In this document: positions 33,406 through 43,980 of the stretch, one piece after another | Numbering within the stretch: the stretch's first letter is position 1 | Layout: each line of letters begins with the position of its first letter | Assembly: GCA_947579665.1 (NCBI GenBank) | Contig: OX388350.1 | Span: forward strand, 39,775,393-39,839,392 | Length of the DNA stretch: 64,000 nucleotides | Origin: Sympetrum striolatum | Lineage: Eukaryota; Arthropoda; Insecta; Odonata; Libellulidae | Reading direction: 5' to 3' | The notes under the pieces: generated by a model | The model's database searches: none | Told to the model about the DNA's origin: nothing | The model's input: the letters and a program-made list of their open reading frames with translations, nothing else | Translations under genes and position numbers: made by a program

Positions 33406-33745
33406 TAATGTAAATGTATAACTATTTGTTATTTTTCTTTTCTTGCATGATATTAATGGATTGTCTTCTTGTCTTTTACATCTCATTCAATCCGATTGCA
33501 TTACTAAATATGGTTTTCCTATCTGTAGGTTTCGCAGGTTTTTCACATTCCCCTTCTTGAGTGTGCTTTCCTGCATTGAGAATTTTTCCTGAGCTCTTAG
33601 GTTTTTTATATAAAAAAGTAGTATTCTTCTATGTCCTTTTTGAAGATATCTCTATTTTAAATTTATTTGACAAAGGGTTAGATGTGAGAAGAGACTTTAT
33701 AGTCCCGATCTCCCTCTGAATAAAGTCCTTCATTATTAATATTAT
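33406..33745 (+). mobile_element. retroposon 3' end, family A (best copy)
   Basis: Colinear with 53265-53605: AATGTAAATGTATAACTATT, CCTATCTGTAGGTTT, GTGTGCTTTCCTGCA, GAGCTCTTAGGTTTT, GGGTTAGATGTGAGAAGAGA, CTGAATAAAGTCC and an ATT/AAT-rich tail. AATAAA near the end is a likely polyadenylation signal. No RT sequence is present, so it is a 5'-truncated insertion. Confidence 0.75.
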
Positions 33746-34241
33746 TTGGGAAACACAAAAAAGACAGCTAGTAATGACTACGAAATATATGAATTTTATA
33801 ATTTATATGACAGAGAGATTATTTGCGAGAACAGTTCTTAAACGGTGTATTGCATTGATGGTTGGAAGTGAGAGACTAGGATAGCAAAGAAGAAAGGAGA
33901 ATGGGTGATATTTAAGGTAGATGAAGACCAAAAGAGAACGATTGGATGAAATGATAATGAAGAGAAAGATCATCATCATTTGATCATTAATTAGAAAAGG
34001 TTACGCACGAGCGGGCCTCTCTTCTACACAAACTCGTCTGCCCGCTATACATAAATACTTTCAAAATAAAATGCGCAGGAAAGATTAAAATGGAGAAAAA
34101 TATGATATAAGGGAAGGGTTGGTTTATGGAAAAAATTCAGTACAACTGGGAGGTTGATAGAGAAAAATACCCACGTTGAGGGAAAACAACCGAAAAAGAA
34201 ACGCAAAAAAAATAAGATTTAAAAATAAAGTTGAAATACAT
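33746..34241. other. no gene recognised
   Basis: A-rich sequence without supported features. Confidence 0.5.
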
Positions 34242-34417
34242 AAGATAAACTAAACTATTATCTTATTCCACGAATGCAAATTCAAAAAAGAAAACACCAT
34301 ACGAACGATTTTGACGCTGTAAGGTCATCTTCAGGAGTTTAAGCGTCAAACTGGTCGTGAGTTGTGTTCTTTTTTAATTTTGTATTCATGGAAAAAGATA
34401 ATAGTTTAGTTTATCTC
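34242..34417. mobile_element. foldback element with a central hammerhead-like core
   Basis: AAGATAAACTAAACTATTAT and GAATGCAAATTCAAAAAAGA at the left (34242-34297) are mirrored by TTCTTTTTTAATTTTGTATT and ATAATAGTTTAGTTTATCT at the right (34364-34416). The centre on minus reads CUGAAGA, U, GAC...GUC, then AAAAUCGUUCG. The GAAACCGGUCG seen elsewhere is thus mutated at several bases. TTGACGCT/AGCGTCAA adds an inner inverted pair. Confidence 0.7.
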
Positions 34418-36783
34418 ACGCATTTAAAGACGAAGTTCCACTAAGTGAAGGCCGAAGTAAAATTAAAATATAAATTATAAAACAGAAATTGATAAATTAG
34501 ATAAAACAGGTGTCAATGAGGCTTCTAATAAGTATTAGCTGACACAAATATCTCGCCTAAAATGATCAGTATTGTAATTATGTGAGCGGAAGAGAGTAGA
34601 TAACATTTACCGGATGAGCATTAATTAGTGAAACAGGTTCACAAGGAAAGAGACCTAAGTAGTCAAAGAATAAAGAGAAATGGATGCGTTTAAAACAAAA
34701 CATATATATGATAGGAAATGCAATGCATAAGAGAGTAAAGAGCAATACTGCGAACAAACGAGAAAATCAGCGAGCTTATCCCGATAAGGAACAGGACATA
34801 TAATTACAAATGCATTTCAAGAATCAGCAAACAGACTATTCTACGTCACGAAGAAAAACCATCCTCGAATCGGAGACCTTAACAATTAGCGATTAGCAAA
34901 CAAGGAATCTCCGAAACTGCAAGCGCTACTTCCTGCTTTTACGCAAATGTACGTGCTTTTAAAGCTTGTTTACTCCGAGAAATATTTTCACGAATTGGCC
35001 TACTTCTTCACACAGAAATATTTAAACCGACAACGGGAAGGATTCAAAGTCACGTAAGTCAAGTGTCTAAGAGACACGTCCTCAATGGAATCCAAAACAA
35101 ATAGAGACGAAGGAATGGAAGGGGAAATTTTCTCAATCTTCCTAACAGGGACGTGATCCCAGAATTTATCGATGAATTCTGCTAAGTTTTCGCAGTTATA
35201 AATGAAAGTTGCACGCGAGTTTCCCTGGATTCTTATAGTATCTTACTGCGTTGCGGAGTTATTTGAAATATATGAAAAAGTAATTCAATATTGAATGTGT
35301 GTGAGATAAAAATTCATCTGCGAATCTTCGCGAAGATTATTCAGTAATTCAGGTATTCAGGCCGAAGGGTAGTTTGAACGCCCAACATTAAGAAAAAAAA
35401 TCCTGGGAAAGTTACGAGGATCCTAGACAGGATAAGGAGAGAGGTAGTTTGACTTTGGCTCCATCGCAAAGCTGAAGGAAGATCCGGTGTGACCTAACCT
35501 AATAAACTATTTCTTCACATTGAAAAATAATAACAGAAAACTTCACTCACTCCTTAACGAATCGTAACTGTACTCCCTTTTCTCGAATTTAAGCATATTT
35601 CTACTTCATTCAATTACATGAACATTAAATTATCTTGGTATGTATCAGTCCCATCCTTTTCTATTATATTATTAGGAAAGTGGAAAAAGGAACCACTTTT
35701 TACAAAGGTAAACAGATCCAGTTTCAATAAAAAATATCGAATTCCCTTTCTTCCGTTCATGAAAATATTTCTTCATTAAAACTAGATCTTGATCCTTTGT
35801 GAAATTAGGAATTTCACAAAGTAACTAAGTAAAGTAAGATTTTACTGGTTGTATTGTATTATCTGATTTCCAGAGATATAGTAATTTGAAGAGTATAAAG
35901 GTATAATTTAATTGGAAAAATAAAATTATAACTCTTAAGTATCATGTATTTCATGGAGGAGAAAGGCATTATTAGGAATGATAATTATTCCGTGAAAAAA
36001 CATAAGTGAGTTAAGTGGGTACCTCGTCTTAAATTTCTAAACATTTGATTGCCGTGATTGAAAAGACTAAAGAAAACATAGGAAAATAATGACACAATTG
36101 ATTTAATTTCGAAGATGGCTCCTGCAGAAAATAGAACAATTCATTTCTTACAGTTGCTTAAGAAAACAACGTCGAAATAAATGTGATGGGTATAAGTAGC
36201 AACGAGCGAGAAATATTTAAAAGTGAAGTGAGAGGAGAAGGGTTGCGTCTACTTTCACGACAGGTATGCTTTGTGCGTTTGCAACCTCTTTTGCTGAAAA
36301 AATCGAGAACGTTCTCTGGTCTTACGGAATCGAAAATGTGGTCTGGATTTTTTTGGACTTTCTGTGTCATTGAATGAGACTTAGAATTAACGTGAAAACT
36401 CATTCATTTCCTTTCCCTTGATCCAGCGTTGGCTGATAAAAGATTTAATTTCGTTCTTTATTAAGAAATTGCTACAAAAGAAGTTAACATAAGGCGGAGA
36501 GGAAGTTAAACACAAAAATTGAAAAAGGAATATTCTTAAAGAAATTAATTTTAAACCGGTTAACGTTTCTTATCCGGAGAACTGGTGTATGTGAGATCAA
36601 AAAGGGATTGAAGAAATTTTTATTGTAAAATACTGTAATTAAATCCGTATATGAAATAAATGTGATAATATTTTATTTACAATGACATATAACTAAAATG
36701 TAAATAGATAATATCCCCCATAAATGTAAAATTAACTCAGAGATTAAATTTATAAAGCAGTTTTTCCTAATATCTTTCAACAA
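34418..36783. other. no gene recognised
   Basis: AT-rich with a more balanced stretch at 34780-35230. Two overlapping short frames at 36158-36403 (minus) and 36183-36377 (plus) match nothing. A perfect short palindrome (35795-35821) is listed separately. Confidence 0.5.
35795..35821. repeat. perfect 12-bp inverted repeat
   Basis: CTTTGTGAAATT and AATTTCACAAAG flank a three-base centre. A perfect palindrome this long could be a dimeric protein-binding site or a chance hairpin; context gives no help. Confidence 0.6.
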
Positions 36784-36855
36784 TCCCGTATTGTCTAGTG
36801 GTTAGGATACCCGGCTCTCACCCGGGAGGCCCGGGTTCGATTCCCGGTACGGGAA
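36784..36855 (+). tRNA. tRNA-Glu (anticodon CTC)
   Basis: 72 nt including the discriminator A. The acceptor strands TCCCGTA (36784-36790) and TACGGGA (36848-36854) pair fully. The anticodon stem CCCGG/CCGGG is perfect around the loop CTCTCAC, with anticodon CTC at 36817-36819 reading the Glu codon GAG. The T stem CCGGG/CCCGG is perfect around TTCGATT. The A-box region (GTCTAGTGGTTAGGAT) and B-box (GGTTCGATTCC, 36834-36844) are those of metazoan tRNA-Glu genes. A run of eight T (36858-36865) is a clear pol III terminator. No intron. It looks intact, unlike the tRNA-like SINE heads here. Confidence 0.95.
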
Positions 36856-36857
36856 AC

Positions 36858-36865
36858 TTTTTTTT
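36858..36865 (+). terminator. pol III terminator of tRNA-Glu
   Basis: Eight consecutive T residues beginning three bases after the tRNA 3' end. Confidence 0.9.
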
Positions 36866-37106
36866 CTAACGTTGGATGGAGGATTAGACCATTTAAAATT
36901 TAATCTCGACTTAAAAAGATCTTAAAAACTGCAGGTGTTTGGTTTTAATTGCTAAAGCATAAATTACAAATATATTTTGGTGAATCGATCTTGGTAATTA
37001 ATTATTGTGCATACTTAGGACACATTAACCGTAATAGTATGCTCCGAAATACATCGTGGCTTTGGCATTCCGATTACAGGGAAGTTTCAGAAAAATTATA
37101 AAAATA
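36866..37106. other. no gene recognised
   Basis: Unassigned flank between the tRNA gene and the MITE. Confidence 0.5.
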
Positions 37107-37620
37107 CAGTACTCGTGTATAAGCCTTGTCTTTAAACACATTGTTAGGCTGTGAATCCCCCACGTCTTGTATTCAAGCGGGACCTAATGAAATTAATACA
37201 TAAATCGTATAGATAAATAAATATTCCAAAACATTTAATGTACCGATGCCTCAATAAGTGTGATTTGTATTTATTTATCAATTTATCACATACAGCAGCC
37301 AATTTAAATTGATAATATTTTAGTTTTGCAAACATAACAAATAAAAGGGAAAGGAAAAAACAATGAGTGAAATTAATAAATTTAAGGGGGTGATAATAGG
37401 GTTGCTGCATTAGAACCAAGGTAGGCTTTATTGGTATCTATTTTCATTTTGAAATTTACCGGTAGCTGCTGCATTTTTCACCCTTGCCTTGTACTCGCGT
37501 CAATTAGTTTTCCCAGTTTTAACTATAACATTAGTATTCACCTTATAAATAAAATTACACCTAATGCATTAATATTTAACTTACAATTTCATCATTCACC
37601 TAATTTTTGATACTCCCGAA
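37107..37620 (-). mobile_element. MITE with TATAAGCC-type ends, second copy, interrupted
   Basis: CAGTACTCGTGTATAAGCC follows TA at 37105-37106. The interior (about 37425-37520) on minus reads AAAACTGGGAAAACTAATTG, ATGCAGCAGCTACCGGTAAA and AGATACCAATAAAG, matching 18590-18870 of the first copy in the same order. About 270 bp of unrelated AT-rich DNA (37150-37420) separates end and interior, and the far end is degraded. Other sequence has therefore inserted into it. The right boundary is approximate. Confidence 0.6.
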
Positions 37621-38426
37621 TACCTCGAAGGTAAACAACATGTTCAAACCCTAGCCACAAGACTTCCTCCAGACATAACCCAATAATTTTCGCCAATCTG
37701 CGGCTATCTTCGCGTAAACCCGCAGTTGATTAGGAGTATGACGGGTACTAGGGAGAAACTGAGCCCGATCGCGAAATTCGACGCCGTCCGCAAGGACTTT
37801 CTTAACGCTTGGGCGGTTGCGTAATCGTGCGCATAGGAAAAATACGAGTGCAGGTATGGGCTGCTGGGTGCTTCCAGCAGTATACACGTGCCGCGCGGAG
37901 CACATCAATGTCATCCTTTAATCGACTCTTTCCATTGAAAAACGGTTCAATAGCAGCGCAGTAAATCCTCGATCTGCGCACAACGCCTTCCCCTCGAAAT
38001 TTAGGAGAAAATAAAACCGTCGGATTTATCAGAAACGGGCCAATTGCTTTGGGGGGAGGGGGGGGGGGGAATCATCGCGCTACGAGGAAATACTGATGGG
38101 AAATATTCAAGTTGAGATTATTGATAGCCGCAATGGAAAAATCTCTTTTCAAGAAAGAATCATCATCACTCGTGCTTTACTTTCCAAGGTTAGGAGATTA
38201 TATGATTTGAGATAATGTACTTATATTTAATTGCATTTGTTCCATCAATGTAGTTCCAATAGTTAAAATCATTCTCATATTCCTTATATAAAATTCTGTA
38301 AATAGAAGATATGAATATAAAAATGGCTATATGTAAATGGTAACGCAAAATGGACTGTATGACAATTAAAATAAGAAAGTTAAATAAATTAACGTAAAGT
38401 TTTGGAGGCAGACTGAGGGCACTCAC
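37621..38426. other. no gene recognised; GC-raised island 37640-37990 and poly-G tract
   Basis: The island carries an 87-codon minus-strand frame (37651-37914) with no known domain. A long G run, broken by one A (about 38050-38069), follows. The remainder is AT-rich. Confidence 0.4.
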
Positions 38427-38577
38427 CTGATATATCCCGTAAACGTGTTCGCTTCCTGGAGACACTCTTTTGTTGGGGATCCCCTAGATAATTAGATGAA
38501 GCATGCCAAGGGCCAACTGACCCGCGACTCGCTATCCCGCGACTCCGCGGAGAGGAAAAAAAAAGAAAAAGCGACAT
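38427..38577 (-). CDS. candidate 5' coding exon, unknown protein
   Basis: On the minus strand GGCGGCATG opens a frame of about 50 codons in a GC-raised block (38390-38620) and runs into CAG|GTGAGT, a consensus splice donor with GT at 38426-38425. The peptide is rich in Ser, Arg and Gly and matches no family I know. Start context, composition shift and donor together make a first coding exon possible. No second exon, promoter element or homolog is seen, so the call is weak. Confidence 0.25.
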
Positions 38578-38597
38578 GCCGCCGAGTCCCCCCAGCC

Positions 38598-38612
38598 TGC
38601 CCTCTAGAGGCG
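38598..38612 (-). promoter_or_regulatory. CTCF-like site
   Basis: The minus strand reads CCTCTAGAGGGCAGG, close to the CCxCxAGxxGGCAG core bound by CTCF. It lies 20 bp upstream of the candidate start codon at 38577. A single motif match carries limited weight. Confidence 0.3.
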
Positions 38613-40089
38613 GTCCTCCAAATTCATTTAACTACGTAACAGTAAATATTGCTTTGTGTCATGTATATTTATGGATATTAGATTTCCTGTATTGACTGAC
38701 ATGTCACCAATGCACGGCAGAATTTTCTCTATGTATTTGAATGTTTTGCGACGAAATAAATCATTATCATTATTACAAAAATACCAAGGGAGAAAGCAAA
38801 GGCGGGTATATTTGTTTCTAATTACACTTCGAAGGAACTATACTACTATATCCTGAATAAGGGAAAATGTTTCATGCCTTTTGGTTAATGGTTGAGGTGA
38901 TAAAAAAACTAATGAGGTAAGAGTAATAATAACAATAATTAAGATCTTCTGGAATGGCAAGAAAGGTACCACTCGTAGAGTCTTTGTGCTTCACTTACGT
39001 GGACAAGCAATTTACAGTGGTTGTATTGGTTCAAATTTTTTTCAAAAACAGCAAGCATTCAATTCTGTACATAGGAAACGACACTTGTTTTATTTCACTA
39101 TTTGCGTAACATAGGTTTGAAAAATGTATCAAGAATTAACCAATGTCTCGAAAATACTAATGTTTTCCCTTTCCCTAGAGAGGAAAATGCTCCACCCTAC
39201 CTTTGTGCGGACTTCTTTACACAAATATGTACCTTAAAATTCATAACACATCGCAGGACCAATATTCTTTAATATTTTGAAGTGAACCATAGTTATTCTG
39301 TTTATATTCATGATTTAATGAATTTTTTGGATATGTTATCACATTCATGCATTATTATTTGATAATTATACGGATGAAATACCTTCATACTAAACATTTT
39401 CTTTGAATTTAGTTAAAATTATTAACCTGAGATGTAATCCTAAAATGGTGCGGTATCAAAAAACATCATTTGAATGGAATTTAGCAGTTATTCTAAAAGA
39501 AACATATGAAACAAAATACCTAAATCAAACTCGAACCTTTAATATCGCTAAAACCTGAATTGGAGGGATTCGTACTCATTTTACACTAACCTCCCCATCC
39601 TGTAGGTGTAGAAAAGGTGGTAAACACAAAGATATTGGTATGATTATGTCTTATAGATAAATTAAGAAGTTAATATCAATTATGCTTGCCGGGGTACATC
39701 CGCATTACGACATCGGGTAATTCCCTAATTAAGGATTGGTTACGAATGGTTTTTTCCCTGATTAACGAAAAGTGTACTTAATTCCTTTATTCTGTAGATA
39801 TTGAGGGAGGCGAAATCAAAGAGATAATTGTAATTATCATATTTAGATATACGATTAGTCTAATTCTACATAAAATAAAAAAGAAAATAACAATTACTCT
39901 TGCCAAGGAAAATCCGCATTACGAGATAAAGAGTTTCGGCAAATTAACAAAAAGTGACAAAAAATAAAGTTTTAGGGCAATCACAAATAACGAGACATAT
40001 CAGCAGTTTTTATAAGGGTTTGAAGTCGAAAATCTCATCTTAACCGCCCACTCCAAGATACGAAAATTTCCGCGGACATTATGCCTTCG
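38613..40089. other. no gene recognised
   Basis: AT-rich. CCGCATTACGA is found at 39700 and 39909 (GTACATCCGCATTACGACAT and GAAAATCCGCATTACGAGAT) within loosely similar 200-bp surroundings, so an old duplication is possible. No gene was found. Confidence 0.45.
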
Positions 40090-40400
40090 ACTTTTTCCCT
40101 CGCTGATGCTAAACAACGTTTTGTCGCCGAGTGTCAAGGGAGCCGGATGACGTCATCGCGAAACACCGAATGCGAATTTGTCCCGCCCACCTATGACGCG
40201 GGCGGGAGTGACAATAACAGTCGATTGGTGAGGGACCCATCGGTGTGATGGGCTGCAATGGCGTCAATGAACCGGAGCGAGTGAAGGGCCCGCCAGGGGG
40301 GGCGGAAGGCCTCAAAGGGACAGGGGGAGAGCAGATTGAACACAACTGCGCCAATCCTGAGCAATCAAAACAATCACAACCAGTAAAATCCCGTCGAAAC
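40090..40400. promoter_or_regulatory. CpG-dense, promoter-like island
   Basis: A 300-bp block dense in CG and GC-rich motifs within AT-rich DNA. It holds a perfect CRE palindrome GATGACGTCATC (40146-40157), CCCGCCC (40182-40188) and GGGCGGG (40200-40206), a second G/C run near 40290-40303 and several CG pairs. Such clustering is typical of a housekeeping-type promoter or an orphan CpG island. I could not find an adjacent coding exon. Short frames on minus (40109-40354, 40312-40671) are probably incidental. Confidence 0.4.
40146..40157. promoter_or_regulatory. CRE/ATF palindrome
   Basis: GATGACGTCATC contains the full TGACGTCA element bound by CREB/ATF dimers, with one more symmetric pair on each side, inside the CpG-dense island. 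Confidence 0.5.
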
Positions 40401-40828
40401 CTGAATGAACACGGCTAGCCGCGATGTTTTTATTGCCGCCGAGTCTCTTGTTCACCAACAGATTTTGACTCTTCGTGATTGGGGCAAATATGTTAATCGT
40501 GACCCGAGGAAGAATGCATGGGTGTATATAAAAAACACAAAATATGAAAACATTGTGATTACCAACCTTAAGAGTAGCTCTGCTGACAAATGTTTTGAAT
40601 AATGAAGATAGTTCGACCTTGATCGAGCAAGAGAGATGAATGTTTAGTAGGATTCTCAAGAAAGTACGCAAGCGGGATACATTTATAATGGACTAAAACA
40701 AAAGATTTGATACTTTTAACAAATGTTACAATAATAAAATATTCTAATATTTTGTTTGTTATGTGTTATGCTTTCCTATATGTGTGTTTATTATTTATAT
40801 ATTTCACTTTTTATGGATATTACCTCTA
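40401..40828. other. no gene recognised
   Basis: No supported feature; a 65-codon plus frame (40405-40602) is unremarkable. Confidence 0.5.
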
Positions 40829-40904
40829 CAGTCCTGGCCAAAATTAACGCACCACCTCCCTAGCGATCCTAACGACCGTGTTGCGTTAATTTTGGCCAGG
40901 TGTG
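40829..40904. mobile_element. 76-bp Tc1-like MITE with TA flanks
   Basis: CAGTCCTGGCCAAAATTAAC...GCA at the left and its inverse at the right (TGCGTTAATTTTGGCC...) form inverted ends of about 23 bp with two mismatches near the tip. TA lies directly outside on each side (40827-40828 and 40905-40906), the target duplication expected for Tc1/mariner. CAGT...TGGCCAAAA is a familiar Tc1-type terminus. Only about 30 bp separates the ends, so it is almost pure terminus. Confidence 0.8.
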
Positions 40905-40906
40905 TA

Positions 40907-41264
40907 AATAATTTCACTAATGACCTTGCAACCACGTTTATGGCCTATCTACAAGGATGTTTCATAACCATAATAACAATAAAAGGAAATGTTAATTTTT
41001 TGGCTGTTCATAAAACTTACATCTTTCTTAAAATTATTCTATAGTGACATATTCCAATATTGTCACTTTTGTTCATATGTTTGCCTTGTTTTCTACTACC
41101 GTGTACTAAGTTGCATTTGTTTTTACACTTTACAGCGATTTAAGTATATTAACTATTCTCGTTTAAGTCTAAACTTGACTATGCGCATTGATGTATATAC
41201 TTCATAGACGTACTTATTGCATGTATATTTATAGTTTTTATCATGTTTTTACTCATCTTTTTGG
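40907..41264. other. no gene recognised
   Basis: T-rich sequence, possibly the upstream part of the retroposon tail that follows. Confidence 0.4.
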
Positions 41265-41345
41265 ATATTACAATCGGCAGGTTTGCGCAGATTCTCCACA
41301 ATCTACTTCATCGTGTGTGTTTTTCTACAGAGGACAAAGTTTCCA
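41265..41345 (+). mobile_element. retroposon 3' fragment, family A
   Basis: CGGCAGGTTTGCGCAGATTC, then ACTTCATCGTGTGTG and TCTACAGAGGAC, align in order with ATAGGTTTTGCAGATTTTTC, GTGTTTTCC and GTAGGGG of the copy at 4400. The AATAAAGTCC end is not recognisable here, so the copy is partial. Confidence 0.4.
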
Positions 41346-43909
41346 AATGAATCCCTTGGTTGATTTTACATTCAAACTTTTTAAGGCATAAACCCAAGGA
41401 ATCTATTTGTGATTTATTATAAGGGATCTAATAATATATTATTACTGACCAATTTAAATCGAGGAAGCACTTGATATCTCGGACATCTTTAAAACATCGT
41501 AAATGTAGCTTTAGTCTAAAGTCGCATACTTAATGAAGCAGTAGGTTTAATTTCACTTGCTTTATCGTTTAATTGTAATCATTTAGGTTTGCCTGTCTTT
41601 CAATGAAATAATTACGTAAAACAGGATATTCACTGATAATTTTAAACCTAAATTTATACAGCGTATTTTCAGCCATAACTAACCCGAATTTTTGGATGAT
41701 TCGAATATATTTATTTATTTAAATTTGATTCATAGACAACCAATACAACTAATTAAAATAAATCGTAACAACAGGTGGAGAAAAAGTATAAATAGAAATA
41801 AACATATGTATAAATATATAGAATAATCTATAATACATGTATAATAATCAACAAATGAGCATGAGAATGCAACCAATCAATCGTATAAAATGAAAAATAT
41901 ATAATATATAAATATATATGAAAATTACACGAGAAAAATTAATAAAATAAAAACATAATAATAAAGTAAAATAAGGAATGTAAGAAAAAAATAAACAATG
42001 ATGGGGAAAAGTAAAAATAATAAAACATAAAATATGAGGGAAAAAGATTTAAAAAAATCAAACAACGAGAGGACGAATTGTCAACATTCAGGTCCGAATC
42101 ATTCAAGCTCCACTCTCTTCCACTCCACCACAAGCGACTTCTTTCGGAACATTCGATTCTCTTGCAGTAAAAACACTCCGATCGGAACATCACGAACTCC
42201 GATAGCTCCGTTTCGCAACCCCCGTTTCCTGGCGTAGCGACGCACGACCGTGATGAAGATGCGGCGGTTGAAACCTTCATCTCCGACAGCCTCCGCGAGG
42301 CGGAAGTGTTGCTCCAGGAGGAAAAAAGCCGCCCAAGAACGTAAACACGGTCGTGAATCTTCATGGCGCATCTAATAGAGGCGCAAACTCCTTCATTAGC
42401 GCACGGTGAAGAACGATCGAGATTTTTCGGTGGGAATTATTGCGGAGGTGAGATGCAACACAAGCGAGGACGCCTGCACTGAGAAACACAAAATCAGGAA
42501 GGAGCATTTTCTTCATAAATGGAATGAACGTGGACCTTATGACCTGAACGTTACATCAGGATGGTGTAAAGACTGGCAGCTTGAATTGGATATAACCGAA
42601 TGTGAATGAAAATATGAATTTCACGCGTTTACATTTTCTCGATTATTCTTAGTTATTATTGAAGAGAGAATATTAATTTAATACTAATAGTTGTTATTAT
42701 CATTTAACCCTTTTGGCGGGTTAGATCAGTATGGCCTCTCTTCCACGCAACTTTAACAGATGTTATAAGAAAGTATAGTTGATTCACAATTATTATTTAC
42801 TGTAACTTACATATAGAGAAATAAAATCTAATGCAAACAAAATTTATAAAGGAGGTGAATGTTTATAATTTAATGAAATCGATTAGAAGACGTGACTTGG
42901 TGGAAAGACATAATCAAAAAGAGATTTTTAGTTTTTATTAATAATTTAAAGAATCTAACAAGAATGTACCAGCAAAAGGATGATTAAAGCACACACAGTT
43001 TCAATCTAGATATAACGGGAGCATCGACTTGAATTTGAATATTTGACTCGTTTCTATACCAACGTCAACCTTTTTTTCGATTTTGTCTTTTCAAGATGAA
43101 TTTCGAGATCATGAGAGTCGGAAATCATGATGTCTGAAGAAACTTAATATGTAAAATAATACAATTTACTTCGTAATTTGAGTTTTCAAGGGTAAAAATT
43201 TCCATTTAATTTTTTTATGAAAAGAGCAGCGGTAGGAAAGCTAGGCAAAAACCTTGAAGCATACTTTGAGCAGTAGTTTATCTTTGAAAGAACATATTCG
43301 TGATACGAAAGGATAATCGAATAGAATGCGTAGATTAACTCATAGAAGGCTGAGGGGATGCTCGTCGAGAATCAGAGAAATAGGTTGTTATTCTCGTATT
43401 CGACCCAATCTACTGCTGCGCGATTTAGGATCCACTTGCAGTAGGTTCAATCTTAGGTTTAAAGATGGTGCAACGTAGAGAAGGTCGTTTAGTCTACAGG
43501 AGATTTCAAGTTTCACAGCAGTGAAGTAAAATAAGGCACTAAATTAGACAATTCCTTAATTAGCAGGATTGTTACATTTTGTCTTAATTTTATGGAATTA
43601 TGGAGAAATTCCACCAAGTATGGCTAAGTATGTTTTGTTTTATTCGACAGCAGTGTTTCTGCTATGATAGAGTGCCTCGAAAGGAATTCACTAAAAGAAA
43701 GAAGACTTGACTACAAGCGGAAGCTATAAGAAACATTGATCGGTAAAAATCACGTCGACGAAATTGTTGATTTCTTTCTCTCCGGTTAACCGCGTTCGAG
43801 ATAAAACTAAGTAGCGTTATAAGGAAATAATCGCAAGGACGGGTAATTACCTCTGGTCATTTTTCCTTCGTAGCATTAGAGAAGTTAATAGCAATTAGGG
43901 TTAGGGATA
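41346..43909. other. no gene recognised; GC-raised island 42060-42370
   Basis: Very AT-rich at 41690-42050. The island carries a 90-codon minus frame (42099-42371) and a 141-codon minus frame (41939-42364) whose C-terminal half is low-complexity Tyr/Phe from the AT-rich flank. No motif identifies either. The rest is blank. Confidence 0.4.
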
Positions 43910-43980
43910 TTGCTGCTTTTACACTCCCAGCCATAGGCCACTGACGGCTTGCGGGGTCATTATGTAAATGTAAATAAATT
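43910..43980 (+). mobile_element. CR1-like LINE 3' end
   Basis: TGCTTTTACACTCCCAGCC, CTGACGGCTTGCGGGGTCAT and a TGTAAA repeat match, in order, the terminal 80 bp of the LINE at 14550-16380 (TGCTTGCACCCCCTGCC, GGCGGCTAGCAGGGTT, short-repeat tail). Only the 3' end is preserved. Confidence 0.6.

Noticed and set aside
38050..38069. Poly-G tract as a G-quadruplex or regulatory element
   Set aside because: A homopolymer run of this kind is as likely to be simple repeat or assembly noise; no context supports a function.
41939..42364. 141-codon minus-strand frame
   Set aside because: Half of it is Phe/Tyr low complexity from an AT-rich tract; the other half overlaps a different open frame in the same GC-raised island.
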